A program made the translations under genes and the position numbers. From Acidimicrobiia bacterium (lineage in GTDB: Bacteria; Actinomycetota; Acidimicrobiia; Acidimicrobiales; Acidimicrobilacustridaceae): a stretch of 30,314 nt of DNA. The stretch covers positions 1 to 30,314 of the forward strand of contig JAEMTX010000003.1 in the NCBI GenBank assembly GCA_016462055.1. The letters run 5' to 3'. Shown piece after piece: positions 7,666 through 15,633 of this stretch (positions are counted from its first letter, which is position 1; each line of letters begins with the position of its first letter). The notes under the pieces are model-generated. The model was not told the origin of the DNA, searched no databases, and was given only the letters and a program-made list of their open reading frames with translations.

Positions 7666-9628
7666 GAAGACGAGCAAGAAGTTTCTGGCAGAACGAAGCG
7701 GAACTGCGTGCAGTTGACTTCAATACCGGGTTCACGACGGAATCGGAAGTATTTCTGACTGGAACACCAACCACGCTCGTTCCATTCGCCACGACGCGGC
7801 CCGTTCCGAGCGGAAGTGGATCAAAGACAACGTCGAATGTGCTCGGTCCGTAGTCGACCTTCACCGGTTCTGACACTTCGAAGTTTCCGTTTCCGTAGTC
7901 CCAGCGGAACACGACACCCTCATTGGTTTTCGATGCGTGCAGCGCCCATTCCGGATTCGAGAGGATCACTTGATCTGCAGAACCGATAGTGCCTGTGAGT
8001 CGGTACGCGTAGATCGTGCCGATTCGCCGTTCGAGCGGACCCCATCCATAACCATCAGTTCGGTACACCGCATCACAATCGCCCATGATCACGATGGTTC
8101 CCGGTGCAACACCAGAAGGAAGTTGCCCATCCTCGCTCTGGATCACTGCTGGCGCAGTTCCGCCGAAATACATGTCATCGAGTTCGTACTGAAATTCAGC
8201 AAAAGAACGTGCGCCCGATTCACTCGGAACAATCGAGAATGCCCGCGTTAAAATCGCGAGCCCAAGTTGATTCCAGAAACCGAAAACGAACAACAACGAC
8301 GCCGCCACAACAACGGTTCGACGGATCCATCGGCGCCATGTCGTTGCCTGTCGAGCAACGATCCAAACTCCCGGCGCGGCAAGCACAACAAAGACCGGCA
8401 CCAAATCGGCAAGATAACGATGGGCGAGGTAGCCGAACGTAAATGTGCTCGTTGTCGCCACGATCGAGGCCAAAGCAATCGCCGACCACTGACGGGTTTT
8501 GTCGCGAACGATTGTCCACCATGCTCCAACGAGACCAGACAGGAAAAGCAACGGCGCACTCGTGAGGAAGGAGCCGGTGTGATAAATCGTGTCGAAGCGG
8601 GCGTTTCCGATGACCGTGGCCTTGGCGGGCCAAGTCACAAACGGAAACAGTCGATCCCACTGAAACGCAAAGGGCGAGAAGTACCGAGCAACGTTCGTAG
8701 GAACAAACTTGAGGCCGAAGAGACTTCCGTTGTTGGCTGCCAGTGCCGCCTGACGATCGGCATTGAATTTCGAAAAGACATGAGCCGGAAACGGGACGTC
8801 TGAAACAGAACGAAAGCGCAACCAGTTCACGAGGGCAAATCCGAGAAACGGAATCACTGCACCCGCTAACACCAGCAACGAACGTCGCCACTCCCGCTTC
8901 CATGCAAGCGCCAAGCCAAACAGTCCGAGCGCCATCGCTGGACCAGCACCCGTTGACGGTCGGCAAGAAAGCGCGAAAGTGGCAAGGGCGACTGCTTCGA
9001 TGAGATGTCGGCGCGTCGGTACTCGCCACCAGCGAATGACGAGATCAAGTCCCGCAAGACCTGCAGCTGCTCCCCACAATTCCGCCTCGTGATACACGAG
9101 CGCTCGCGATGAGAAGTACAGCAGCGGGGTTCCGAGCGTTGCAGCGACAGCGAACGCGCCGAACCACCAGGCTGCGCCTTCGTGTGCGTTCGCCACCAAT
9201 GACTTTGCCCGCTTGAGTAATCGTGCTGCAGCAAGTCCAAGCACGCTGAGTGCGATCAATTCACTCAGCAGCGAAAGTCGTCTGTCGAAGACATTGGAAA
9301 TTCCAGAGAATGGCAACCGCATGATCGCCGGACCAATGCCGAAGTAGATCTGTGTCTTGCCATCGATTTCGAAACCTTCGATGCCCGCAACGTTCGCGGG
9401 AACATCGAGATGACCATGCACGAGCGCACGGGCCTGAACGTCATAAAAGTCGGTTGTGTACGGACCTTCGTCGAACAAATTCCAAGGCTGCAGACATGTT
9501 GCAATCAGCCAGAAGACAACAACAGCCACAAGCGTGCCCCCGCGGGCCCACTTGCGTTCGTTCTTTGTCAAACGGCCGGCGTCATCGCTCTCGACGACGT
9601 TCTCGAACTTTGCGACCGGTGCCCCCAC
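7643..9628 (-). CDS. Multi-pass membrane protein, probable GT-C-fold glycosyltransferase
   Basis: About 660 residues with roughly ten to twelve hydrophobic segments in the first 450, then a soluble C-terminal domain of about 180 residues rich in beta-type sequence. After the first membrane segment comes an acidic loop NLFDEGPYTTDFYD, followed by the conserved-looking GHLDVP and IYFGIGPAIMRLPF. An acidic pair in the first extracytoplasmic loop is the usual catalytic position in GT-C glycosyltransferases, which use polyprenyl-phosphate sugars. The start is uncertain: the frame is open to a GTG at 9718, inside hspR; the GTG at 9626-9628, 10 nt after the hspR stop, avoids that overlap but lacks a clear ribosome-binding site. 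Its position after hspR may give read-through from the heat-shock operon. The enzyme class is inferred, not proven. Confidence 0.6.
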   Translation of the reverse strand: MGAPVAKFENVVESDDAGRLTKNERKWARGGTLVAVVVFWLIATCLQPWNLFDEGPYTTDFYDVQARALVHGHLDVPANVAGIEGFEIDGKTQIYFGIGPAIMRLPFSGISNVFDRRLSLLSELIALSVLGLAAARLLKRAKSLVANAHEGAAWWFGAFAVAATLGTPLLYFSSRALVYHEAELWGAAAGLAGLDLVIRWWRVPTRRHLIEAVALATFALSCRPSTGAGPAMALGLFGLALAWKREWRRSLLVLAGAVIPFLGFALVNWLRFRSVSDVPFPAHVFSKFNADRQAALAANNGSLFGLKFVPTNVARYFSPFAFQWDRLFPFVTWPAKATVIGNARFDTIYHTGSFLTSAPLLFLSGLVGAWWTIVRDKTRQWSAIALASIVATTSTFTFGYLAHRYLADLVPVFVVLAAPGVWIVARQATTWRRWIRRTVVVAASLLFVFGFWNQLGLAILTRAFSIVPSESGARSFAEFQYELDDMYFGGTAPAVIQSEDGQLPSGVAPGTIVIMGDCDAVYRTDGYGWGPLERRIGTIYAYRLTGTIGSADQVILSNPEWALHASKTNEGVVFRWDYGNGNFEVSEPVKVDYGPSTFDVVFDPLPLGTGRVVANGTSVVGVPVRNTSDSVVNPVLKSTARSSASFCQKLLARLPNDSRPS

Positions 9629-9638
9629 CAGGCAGACG

Positions 9639-10055
9639 CTACTGCTGAGAAAGGCGGCGCAGGACCTCGGCGGCATCGCCGAATGGGGCAACCGATTGAC
9701 GAAGTGGAACCAAATCACGTCGGTAGGAGCGATGTGTTTCTTCGACAGCTACTGACATCTCCACCCGAGACTGAATGAGCGCCGACTCAAGCGCAGCGAT
9801 ACGCGCTTCAAGCGCAAGAACTTTCTTCACACCAGCAAGATTCAAACCTTCGTCGGTGAGATCTTGAATGCGACGGAGGTGATCAATGTCAGCCTGGCTG
9901 TAGCGCCGTGAACCACCAGTGGTTCGCGCTGGTTCGAGCAAACCTTTACGTTCATAAATGCGCAGTGTTTGTGGATGCACGCCCGCGAGTTCAGCAGCCA
10001 CCGAGATGATGTAGACCGCACGCATTTGAGCATTGGAATCGGACATCGGACTCAT
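9639..10055 (-). CDS. hspR: Heat shock repressor HspR (MerR family)
   Basis: HspR represses the dnaK operon in Actinobacteria with DnaK as co-repressor. The 138-residue protein carries an N-terminal MerR winged helix: YIISVAAELAGVHPQTLRIYERKGLLEPARTTGGSRRYS (split here only for description; about residues 15-54), then a helical segment AGVKKVLALEARIAALESAL suited to a dimerising coiled coil. The residues HPQTLRIYER and GGSRRYS are hallmarks. It begins 2 nt after the dnaJ stop and is the last gene of dnaK-grpE-dnaJ-hspR, the classical autoregulated order. ATGs at the fourth and eleventh codons are alternative starts. The first ATG has GGGGG about 8 nt upstream, within dnaJ. Confidence 0.93.
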   Translation of the reverse strand: MSPMSDSNAQMRAVYIISVAAELAGVHPQTLRIYERKGLLEPARTTGGSRRYSQADIDHLRRIQDLTDEGLNLAGVKKVLALEARIAALESALIQSRVEMSVAVEETHRSYRRDLVPLRQSVAPFGDAAEVLRRLSQQ

Positions 10056-10057
10056 GT

Positions 10058-11194
10058 TCAGACCCCCAAGTAGTCGCGAGGAGCAGCAGGGAACGCAGCG
10101 GCCATGGCCTCGAGCGCGTCACGTTGTTCATCATTGAGTTTGGTTGGGACATCGACCTGCACCGTGACGAGTAAGTCGCCAGTGACTTTCTTTGTTGCAA
10201 CACCACGGCCCTTCACACGAAAGACCTTGCCCGTTGGCGAACCCGCAGGAATCTTGAGCGTGACGGGCTTGCCATCGAGTGTCGGCACCGTAAGCTTCGT
10301 GCCGAGTGTTGCTTCCGCGAATGTCACCGGAACGTTGATGGTGAGGTTCTTTCCGTCACGGCCAAAGATTTCGTCGCGATCGACGTGCACAATGACATAG
10401 AGATCACCAATCTCGCCGCCATTGCGACCAGCCCCGCCGCGGCCTTTCAACTTGATCCGCTGACCATCGTCGACACCAGCAGGAATACGCACCTTCACTT
10501 CGCGTGCGCGCCGTTCGACACCAGACCCGCGACACGATCCGCAGGGGGAGGTGATGACCGAACCCGCGCCACCGCACACCGGACATGGCGACGAGAACGA
10601 GAACATTCCTTGGTTGTCGTCAGCCACACCGCGTCCGCGACAGTGCTGACACGTGGTCGGAGCGGTACCCGGTTTGGCGCCAGAACCTTTACAGGTCTCG
10701 CACGGAAGATCACTGCTCAAATGCAGCGCTGTCTCGCTTCCGGCGAAGGCGTCGCGAAAGGACAAGTGAATTTCAGCTTCAAGATCGGCGCCACGTTGCG
10801 GAGCTCGCCCGCGACTCTGTCGACCGCGTCGACCGCCGCCTCCACCGCCAAACATGCCGCCAAGCAGATCGCTGAAATCGGCGCCTTCATAACCACCAGC
10901 GCCGGGATTGAAACCGGCGCCACTGCGGCCCCCACCAAATCCCATTCCACCCATCGGACCTTGGCGACGAACCTGGTCGTACTCGGTGCGTTTGGTTTCA
11001 TCGCCGACAACGTCGTAGGCCGCGGAGATTTCCTTGAACTTGTCTTCTGCTGCAGAGTTACCGGGGTTGGCATCGGGATGAAATTCCCGAGCCAACTTCC
11101 GGTACGCGCGCGTGATGTCCTTTGGCACTGCCGTTTCCGACACACCGAGGACTTCGTAGTAGTTCTTGTCGAACCACTCGCGCTGTGGGGCCAC
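10058..11194 (-). CDS. dnaJ: Chaperone protein DnaJ
   Basis: DnaJ delivers substrates to DnaK and stimulates its ATPase. The 378-residue protein has a J domain (about 10-75) with YYEVLGV and the HPD triad in REFHPDANPG, a Gly-rich stretch with GGMGFGGG and MFGGGGGG (about 80-120), and four zinc-finger repeats CETCKGSG, CQHCRGRG, CPVCGGAG and CGSCRGSG. The substrate-binding C-terminal domains end in PAAPRDYLGV. All eight zinc cysteines are present. It resembles the DnaJ1 encoded with dnaK in Streptomyces and mycobacteria. The start is GTG, 3 nt after the grpE stop. Confidence 0.97.
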   Translation of the reverse strand: MAPQREWFDKNYYEVLGVSETAVPKDITRAYRKLAREFHPDANPGNSAAEDKFKEISAAYDVVGDETKRTEYDQVRRQGPMGGMGFGGGRSGAGFNPGAGGYEGADFSDLLGGMFGGGGGGRRGRQSRGRAPQRGADLEAEIHLSFRDAFAGSETALHLSSDLPCETCKGSGAKPGTAPTTCQHCRGRGVADDNQGMFSFSSPCPVCGGAGSVITSPCGSCRGSGVERRAREVKVRIPAGVDDGQRIKLKGRGGAGRNGGEIGDLYVIVHVDRDEIFGRDGKNLTINVPVTFAEATLGTKLTVPTLDGKPVTLKIPAGSPTGKVFRVKGRGVATKKVTGDLLVTVQVDVPTKLNDEQRDALEAMAAAFPAAPRDYLGV

Positions 11195-11197
11195 TTG

Positions 11198-11727
11198 CTA
11201 TCCCTTGACCTTCACCATCGCCGGGCGCAACACCCGGGTTTTCCATTGATACCCAGTGCGAAGGGTCTCGATAACGATCGGTTCGCCACCGTCACCTTCT
11301 TCGTGCATCACTGCATCGTGCAGATTCGGATCGAACGGTTCGTCAACTGGCGTCAGTCGAACCAACCCTTCGCTTTCTAAAAGATCGGAAAGCATCTTGG
11401 CGATTGGTTCAACATCGGCAGAACCGTGTCCGATTGCTGCTTCACACGCGTCGAGAACGACAAGCAGTTTCTCGGCCAGGTTTTCGTTCGCTCGTTCACG
11501 AAGTTCTATTTGCTCGCGTGCAACGCGCTTGCGGTAGTTGTCGAATTCGGCTTTGACTCGAAGCATCGTGTCGCGAAAGTCGTCGCGTTCGGCCACGACT
11601 GCAACAACATCGATCTCGTCGAAAACATCAGCGTCTTCAAAACCAAGTTCGCCACCGACTTCGGCTTCGGGTATTTCCTCGTCAGTCGGAGAGGTCTCCG
11701 GGGAGACCTCTCCGTCACCTGACACGG

Positions 11728-11731
<4 letters not shown>
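11198..11731 (-). CDS. grpE: Nucleotide exchange factor GrpE
   Basis: GrpE releases ADP from DnaK. The 177-residue protein has an acidic, disordered N-terminus (about 1-45), a long helix with RVKAEFDNYRKRVAREQIE (about 58-76), and the C-terminal beta domain with FDPNLHDAVMHEE and VIETLRTGYQWKTRVLRPAMVKV, which are family signatures. The start is GTG at 11729-11731, overlapping the dnaK TGA by 4 nt (GTGA). A very stable inverted repeat lies over its codons 6-15 (separate entry), so its initiation may be tuned. Confidence 0.96.
11687..11714. repeat. Perfect 13-bp inverted repeat inside the start of grpE
   Basis: The arms are CGGAGAGGTCTCC (11687-11699) and its exact reverse complement (11702-11714), separated by only two G residues. 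In the minus-strand mRNA this can form a 13-bp GC-rich hairpin about 17 nt into the grpE reading frame and just after the dnaK stop. No T-run follows, so it is not an intrinsic terminator. Possible roles are RNA processing or attenuation between dnaK and grpE, or a DNA operator; the role is not shown by the sequence. Confidence 0.75.
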
Positions 11732-13560
<1,829 letters not shown>

Positions 13561-13609
13561 GGTGTTACTCCTTGTTTCTGTGTAGCTGCTGGATTTTGGG
13601 GGGATGCTT

Positions 13610-13622
13610 CTCGACTGTCGAG
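13610..13622. repeat. Short palindrome in the dnaK leader
   Basis: CTCGACTGTCGAG is a 6-bp-arm perfect dyad with one central base, located 50 nt before the dnaK start codon and downstream of the candidate promoter at 13668-13693. It could be a leader hairpin or a protein-binding site; it may also be chance. Confidence 0.35.
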
Positions 13623-13646
13623 CGGGGCTGAGTCGCCGTCGCTAAG

Positions 13647-13673
13647 AAAGTTGAGCGTGACCATAACAACTTT
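13647..13673. promoter_or_regulatory. Dyad overlapping the dnaK promoter; candidate HspR operator
   Basis: AAAGTTG (13647-13653) and CAACTTT (13667-13673) form a perfect 7-bp inverted repeat with 13 bp between. The left part contains TTGAG as in the HspR HAIR site (CTTGAGT-N7-ACTCAAG), but the right arm at HAIR spacing matches only in part. Its position over the -10 element and start site of dnaK is right for a repressor site. Confidence 0.45.
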
Positions 13674-13693
13674 GTCCGGGGCCGTTCCATTCC
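13668..13693 (-). promoter_or_regulatory. Candidate stress-sigma promoter of dnaK (GGAAT-N18-GTT)
   Basis: On the minus strand GGAAT (13693-13689) is followed after exactly 18 nt by GTT (13670-13668), the consensus of the SigR/SigH-type ECF sigma factors of Actinobacteria, known to drive dnaK operons in mycobacteria. Transcription would begin near 13660, giving a leader of about 100 nt. Confidence 0.5.
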
Positions 13694-13714
13694 CAGATTC
13701 CAGAGATTTTTCGG

Positions 13715-13727
13715 ATTTCTCAGAAAT
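13715..13727. repeat. Palindrome ATTTCT-C-AGAAAT between dnaK and gpmA
   Basis: A 6-bp perfect dyad around one central base, 21 bp upstream of the candidate dnaK -35 element and 63 bp upstream of the gpmA ATG. It is a plausible binding site for a dimeric regulator of either gene; no known consensus was recognised. Confidence 0.35.
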
Positions 13728-13790
13728 TCCTCGTCACCGCCTCCCTCCAAACCGGGCCAAGCCACGATCCCGTTGGGGCAGACTGGAACC

Positions 13791-14549
13791 ATGACTTCCA
13801 CCCTCGTCCTTCTGCGCCACGGTCAGAGCACCTGGAACCTCGAAAACCTCTTCACTGGCTGGTACGACGCTGATCTCACCGATCAGGGCCGGGCCGAGGC
13901 CAGTGCCGCTGGACCCGCCATGGCCGCGGCCGGTGTCGCCCCCACCGTTCTCCATACCTCGATGCAGACCCGCGCCATTCGCACCGCCAACCTCGCCCTC
14001 GATGCCATGGACCGCCTATGGGTCCCGGTTCGGCGGTCATGGCGCCTCAACGAACGCCACTACGGCGCGCTACAAGGCATGGACAAGAAGGAGACCACCG
14101 AGAAATACGGCAAGGACCAGGTCTTCGAATGGCGTCGTTCCTATGACATTCCGCCCCCCAAGCTCGAGCTTGACGACCCTCGCCACCCTCGGTTCGACGA
14201 GCGTTACGCCTCACTTCCGGCCGATGTCCTTCCCGCCTCGGAATGTTTGGCCGATGTCGTCGAGCGCATGCTGCCCTACTGGTATGACGACATCGTTCCT
14301 GATCTTGACGCTGGTCATACCGTGCTCGTCGTTGCTCACGGCAACAGCCTTCGAGCCCTCATCAAACATCTCGATGCCATTAGCGATGCCGATATTGCCG
14401 ATGTGAACCTGCCCACCGGCGTCCCCATTCGTTTTGAACTCGACGACGCAATGGTGCCAACGGAGCGACTGGCATTGACCGATCGCTATCTCGGCGATGC
14501 CGAAGCAGCCAAAGCCGCTGCTGAAGCCGTCGCTCGTCAGGCCGGCTGA
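13791..14549 (+). CDS. gpmA: 2,3-bisphosphoglycerate-dependent phosphoglycerate mutase
   Basis: Interconverts 3- and 2-phosphoglycerate in glycolysis and gluconeogenesis. The 252-residue protein has the phospho-histidine motif LLRHGQSTWN (His10), Arg61, the acid Glu88 in LNERHYGALQGMDKKE, and the second histidine His184 in VVAHGNSLRALIKHLD. Length and motifs fit the cofactor-dependent dPGM class rather than broad-specificity phosphatases. The ATG at 13791 was chosen because the family N-terminus starts right there; six extra in-frame codons upstream are not needed. It overlaps the convergent winged-helix gene by 13 nt at the 3' end. Confidence 0.95.
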   Translation: MTSTLVLLRHGQSTWNLENLFTGWYDADLTDQGRAEASAAGPAMAAAGVAPTVLHTSMQTRAIRTANLALDAMDRLWVPVRRSWRLNERHYGALQGMDKKETTEKYGKDQVFEWRRSYDIPPPKLELDDPRHPRFDERYASLPADVLPASECLADVVERMLPYWYDDIVPDLDAGHTVLVVAHGNSLRALIKHLDAISDADIADVNLPTGVPIRFELDDAMVPTERLALTDRYLGDAEAAKAAAEAVARQAG

Positions 14550-15055
14550 ACCATCTGCAGTTCGCCGGCTTCAAGCAAGTAGCCGCGTGATCGAACCGTA
14601 CGGATGGCAAGCCCTAGTGGCGCTATCCGGCGACGCAATCGAAGCATGTGCACATCGAGCGCATTGCGTCCCGGCGCGCCCATGGGCCAACCGGTTCGAG
14701 ACAAATTGTCGCGACTGACAACCGCGCCAAATCGATCAAGCAATGCCGACATCAGCCGAGCCTCAAGTGGAGGTAACGACACCCAGCCCGCCCCCACACG
14801 GAGCACCCCATCGGGATCAAGATCCGGGGCTTCGAAGTTATGGGCCATTGATCGGGAAGCAAGACCCCGACATCGAGCATCGATGTCGTCCTGACTGGCG
14901 GGCAAGCGAACCCAGTCCTCGAGACAATCTGCTGCTTCCGGAGCAGGCATGTCTGCATTAACCAGCAACAGCCGCAACGCTCCCCTGACCACAAGGGCAA
15001 GGCGACGGTCTTCCTCTAACGGCCAACGAAGCAGGGCGACATCCACGAAGGTCAC
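14537..15055 (-). CDS. OmpR-type winged-helix regulator with a degenerate, shortened receiver-like domain
   Basis: The C-terminal half (about 84-165 of 172) is an OmpR/PhoB-type DNA-binding domain: VGAGWVSLPPLEARLMSALLDRFGAVVSR, then LDVHMLRLRRRIAPLGL and IRTVRSRGYLL. (Positions 87-115, 134-150 and 151-161.) The N-terminal 65 residues contain RLLLVNADMPAP and DWVRLPASQDDIDAR, which look like the end of a response-regulator fold, but no phosphoacceptor Asp/Lys set is visible. It therefore resembles orphan, non-phosphorylated regulators. I chose GTG at 15053-15055; the frame is open to 15301, but that part overlaps the divergent gene and is Cys/His-rich. Target genes are unknown; the divergent cNMP-domain gene is the obvious candidate. 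Confidence 0.7.
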   Translation of the reverse strand: MTFVDVALLRWPLEEDRRLALVVRGALRLLLVNADMPAPEAADCLEDWVRLPASQDDIDARCRGLASRSMAHNFEAPDLDPDGVLRVGAGWVSLPPLEARLMSALLDRFGAVVSRDNLSRTGWPMGAPGRNALDVHMLRLRRRIAPLGLAIRTVRSRGYLLEAGELQMVQPA

Positions 15056-15139
15056 CGTAGAGATCGCCTGTTTCTCAAGTGTTTCGTAGTGATGAAGGAT
15101 CGGTGGCCGATTCGCCAAGCACGAGGGCGCGGTTCTCCC

Positions 15140-15145
15140 TATGCT
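15140..15145 (+). promoter_or_regulatory. -10 box (TATGCT) of a probable leaderless transcript
   Basis: TATGCT ends 6 nt before the ATG at 15152, with no ribosome-binding site between, so the mRNA should begin at the start codon. It lies in the 96-bp space shared with the divergent winged-helix gene. Confidence 0.5.
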
Positions 15146-15151
15146 TCGCCC

Positions 15152-15559
15152 ATGGCACGCGATGCATGGCTCGATCATCTGGCCCAGGTCCCTCTCTTCG
15201 CAGAGTGCGACAAGCGCCAACTTCAACAAGTGGCAGCAGCGGCAGTCGAGATTTCGATTGATGCAGGAAAGGTCTTGGTGCGCGAAGGCGAGCCGGGCCA
15301 TGAATGCTTCGTGATCGTTACCGGTTCCGCAACCGTCAGCCGAGATGGCGCAACGGTGGCCAACCTGGGCGCCGGCGCTGTGGTGGGCGAATTGGCCCCT
15401 CTCACAGGCGGCGTTCGTACCGCAACAGTGACCGCCGACTCAGCAATGGAGGTCCTCGTGATCGCCCAGCGTGAGTTCAACGGCCTCATTGAAGAAGTTC
15501 CTGGCTTTGCGGTGCAGTTGCTGCGCAACCTCGCAGCTCGCATGACCGACGAGTCCTGA
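15152..15559 (+). CDS. Stand-alone cyclic-nucleotide-binding domain protein
   Basis: The 135-residue protein is almost entirely a cNMP-binding (CRP/cAMP-receptor) domain: LDHLAQVPLFAECDKRQLQQ at the N-terminal helix, GKVLVREGEPGHECFVIVTG, and the phosphate-binding cassette VGELAPLTGGVRTATVTA (about 92-109) with the canonical Gly-Glu and Arg-Thr residues. A short C-terminal helix NLAARM follows and then the protein stops; there is no helix-turn-helix, so it is not a CRP-type transcription factor by itself. It may act as a cAMP-sensing partner. The ATG at 15152 is supported by the -10 box 6 nt upstream; in-frame ATGs further upstream encode Arg-rich sequence. Confidence 0.8.
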   Translation: MARDAWLDHLAQVPLFAECDKRQLQQVAAAAVEISIDAGKVLVREGEPGHECFVIVTGSATVSRDGATVANLGAGAVVGELAPLTGGVRTATVTADSAMEVLVIAQREFNGLIEEVPGFAVQLLRNLAARMTDES

Positions 15560-15565
15560 ACCCTT

Positions 15566-15595
15566 CTCACCACGCTTTCCCCACCCGCTGGTGAG
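15566..15595 (+). terminator. Weak stem-loop after the cNMP-domain gene
   Basis: CTCACCA (15566-15572) pairs with TGGTGAG (15589-15595) around a 16-nt loop, followed by GTTTC. The long loop and short T-run make it a poor intrinsic terminator; a possible one only. Confidence 0.3.
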
Positions 15596-15598
15596 GTT

Positions 15599-15616
15599 TC
15601 GCGCCCATAGGCGCGA
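15599..15616. repeat. Perfect 7-bp inverted repeat upstream of the Fe-S oxidoreductase promoter
   Basis: TCGCGCC and GGCGCGA flank a CATA centre. The dyad ends one base before the TAGGTT -10 box, so it covers the spacer and -35 region where a repressor or activator could bind. Alternatively it is an RNA hairpin at the end of the preceding transcript. Confidence 0.5.
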
Positions 15617-15617
15617 G

Positions 15618-15623
15618 TAGGTT
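15618..15623 (+). promoter_or_regulatory. -10 box (TAGGTT) of the Fe-S oxidoreductase gene
   Basis: TAGGTT ends 10 nt before the ATG at 15634; the expected transcript start leaves a leader of at most a few bases. No Shine-Dalgarno is visible. Confidence 0.45.
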
Positions 15624-15633
15624 GACGTTCGTT

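Noticed and set aside
8220..9029. 269-codon open frame in another frame of the GT-C-like gene
   Set aside because: It is Cys/Ser/Arg-rich without hydrophobic segments, whereas the chosen frame has consistent membrane helices throughout.
10420..10930. GC-rich low-complexity stretch in dnaJ considered as a repeat array
   Set aside because: It is the normal Gly-rich and CxxCxGxG coding sequence of DnaJ.
10385..11380. 331-codon open frame on the + strand opposite dnaJ and grpE
   Set aside because: It spans two well-identified genes on the other strand, is Thr/Ala/Arg-rich with no ribosome-binding site, and has no motif.
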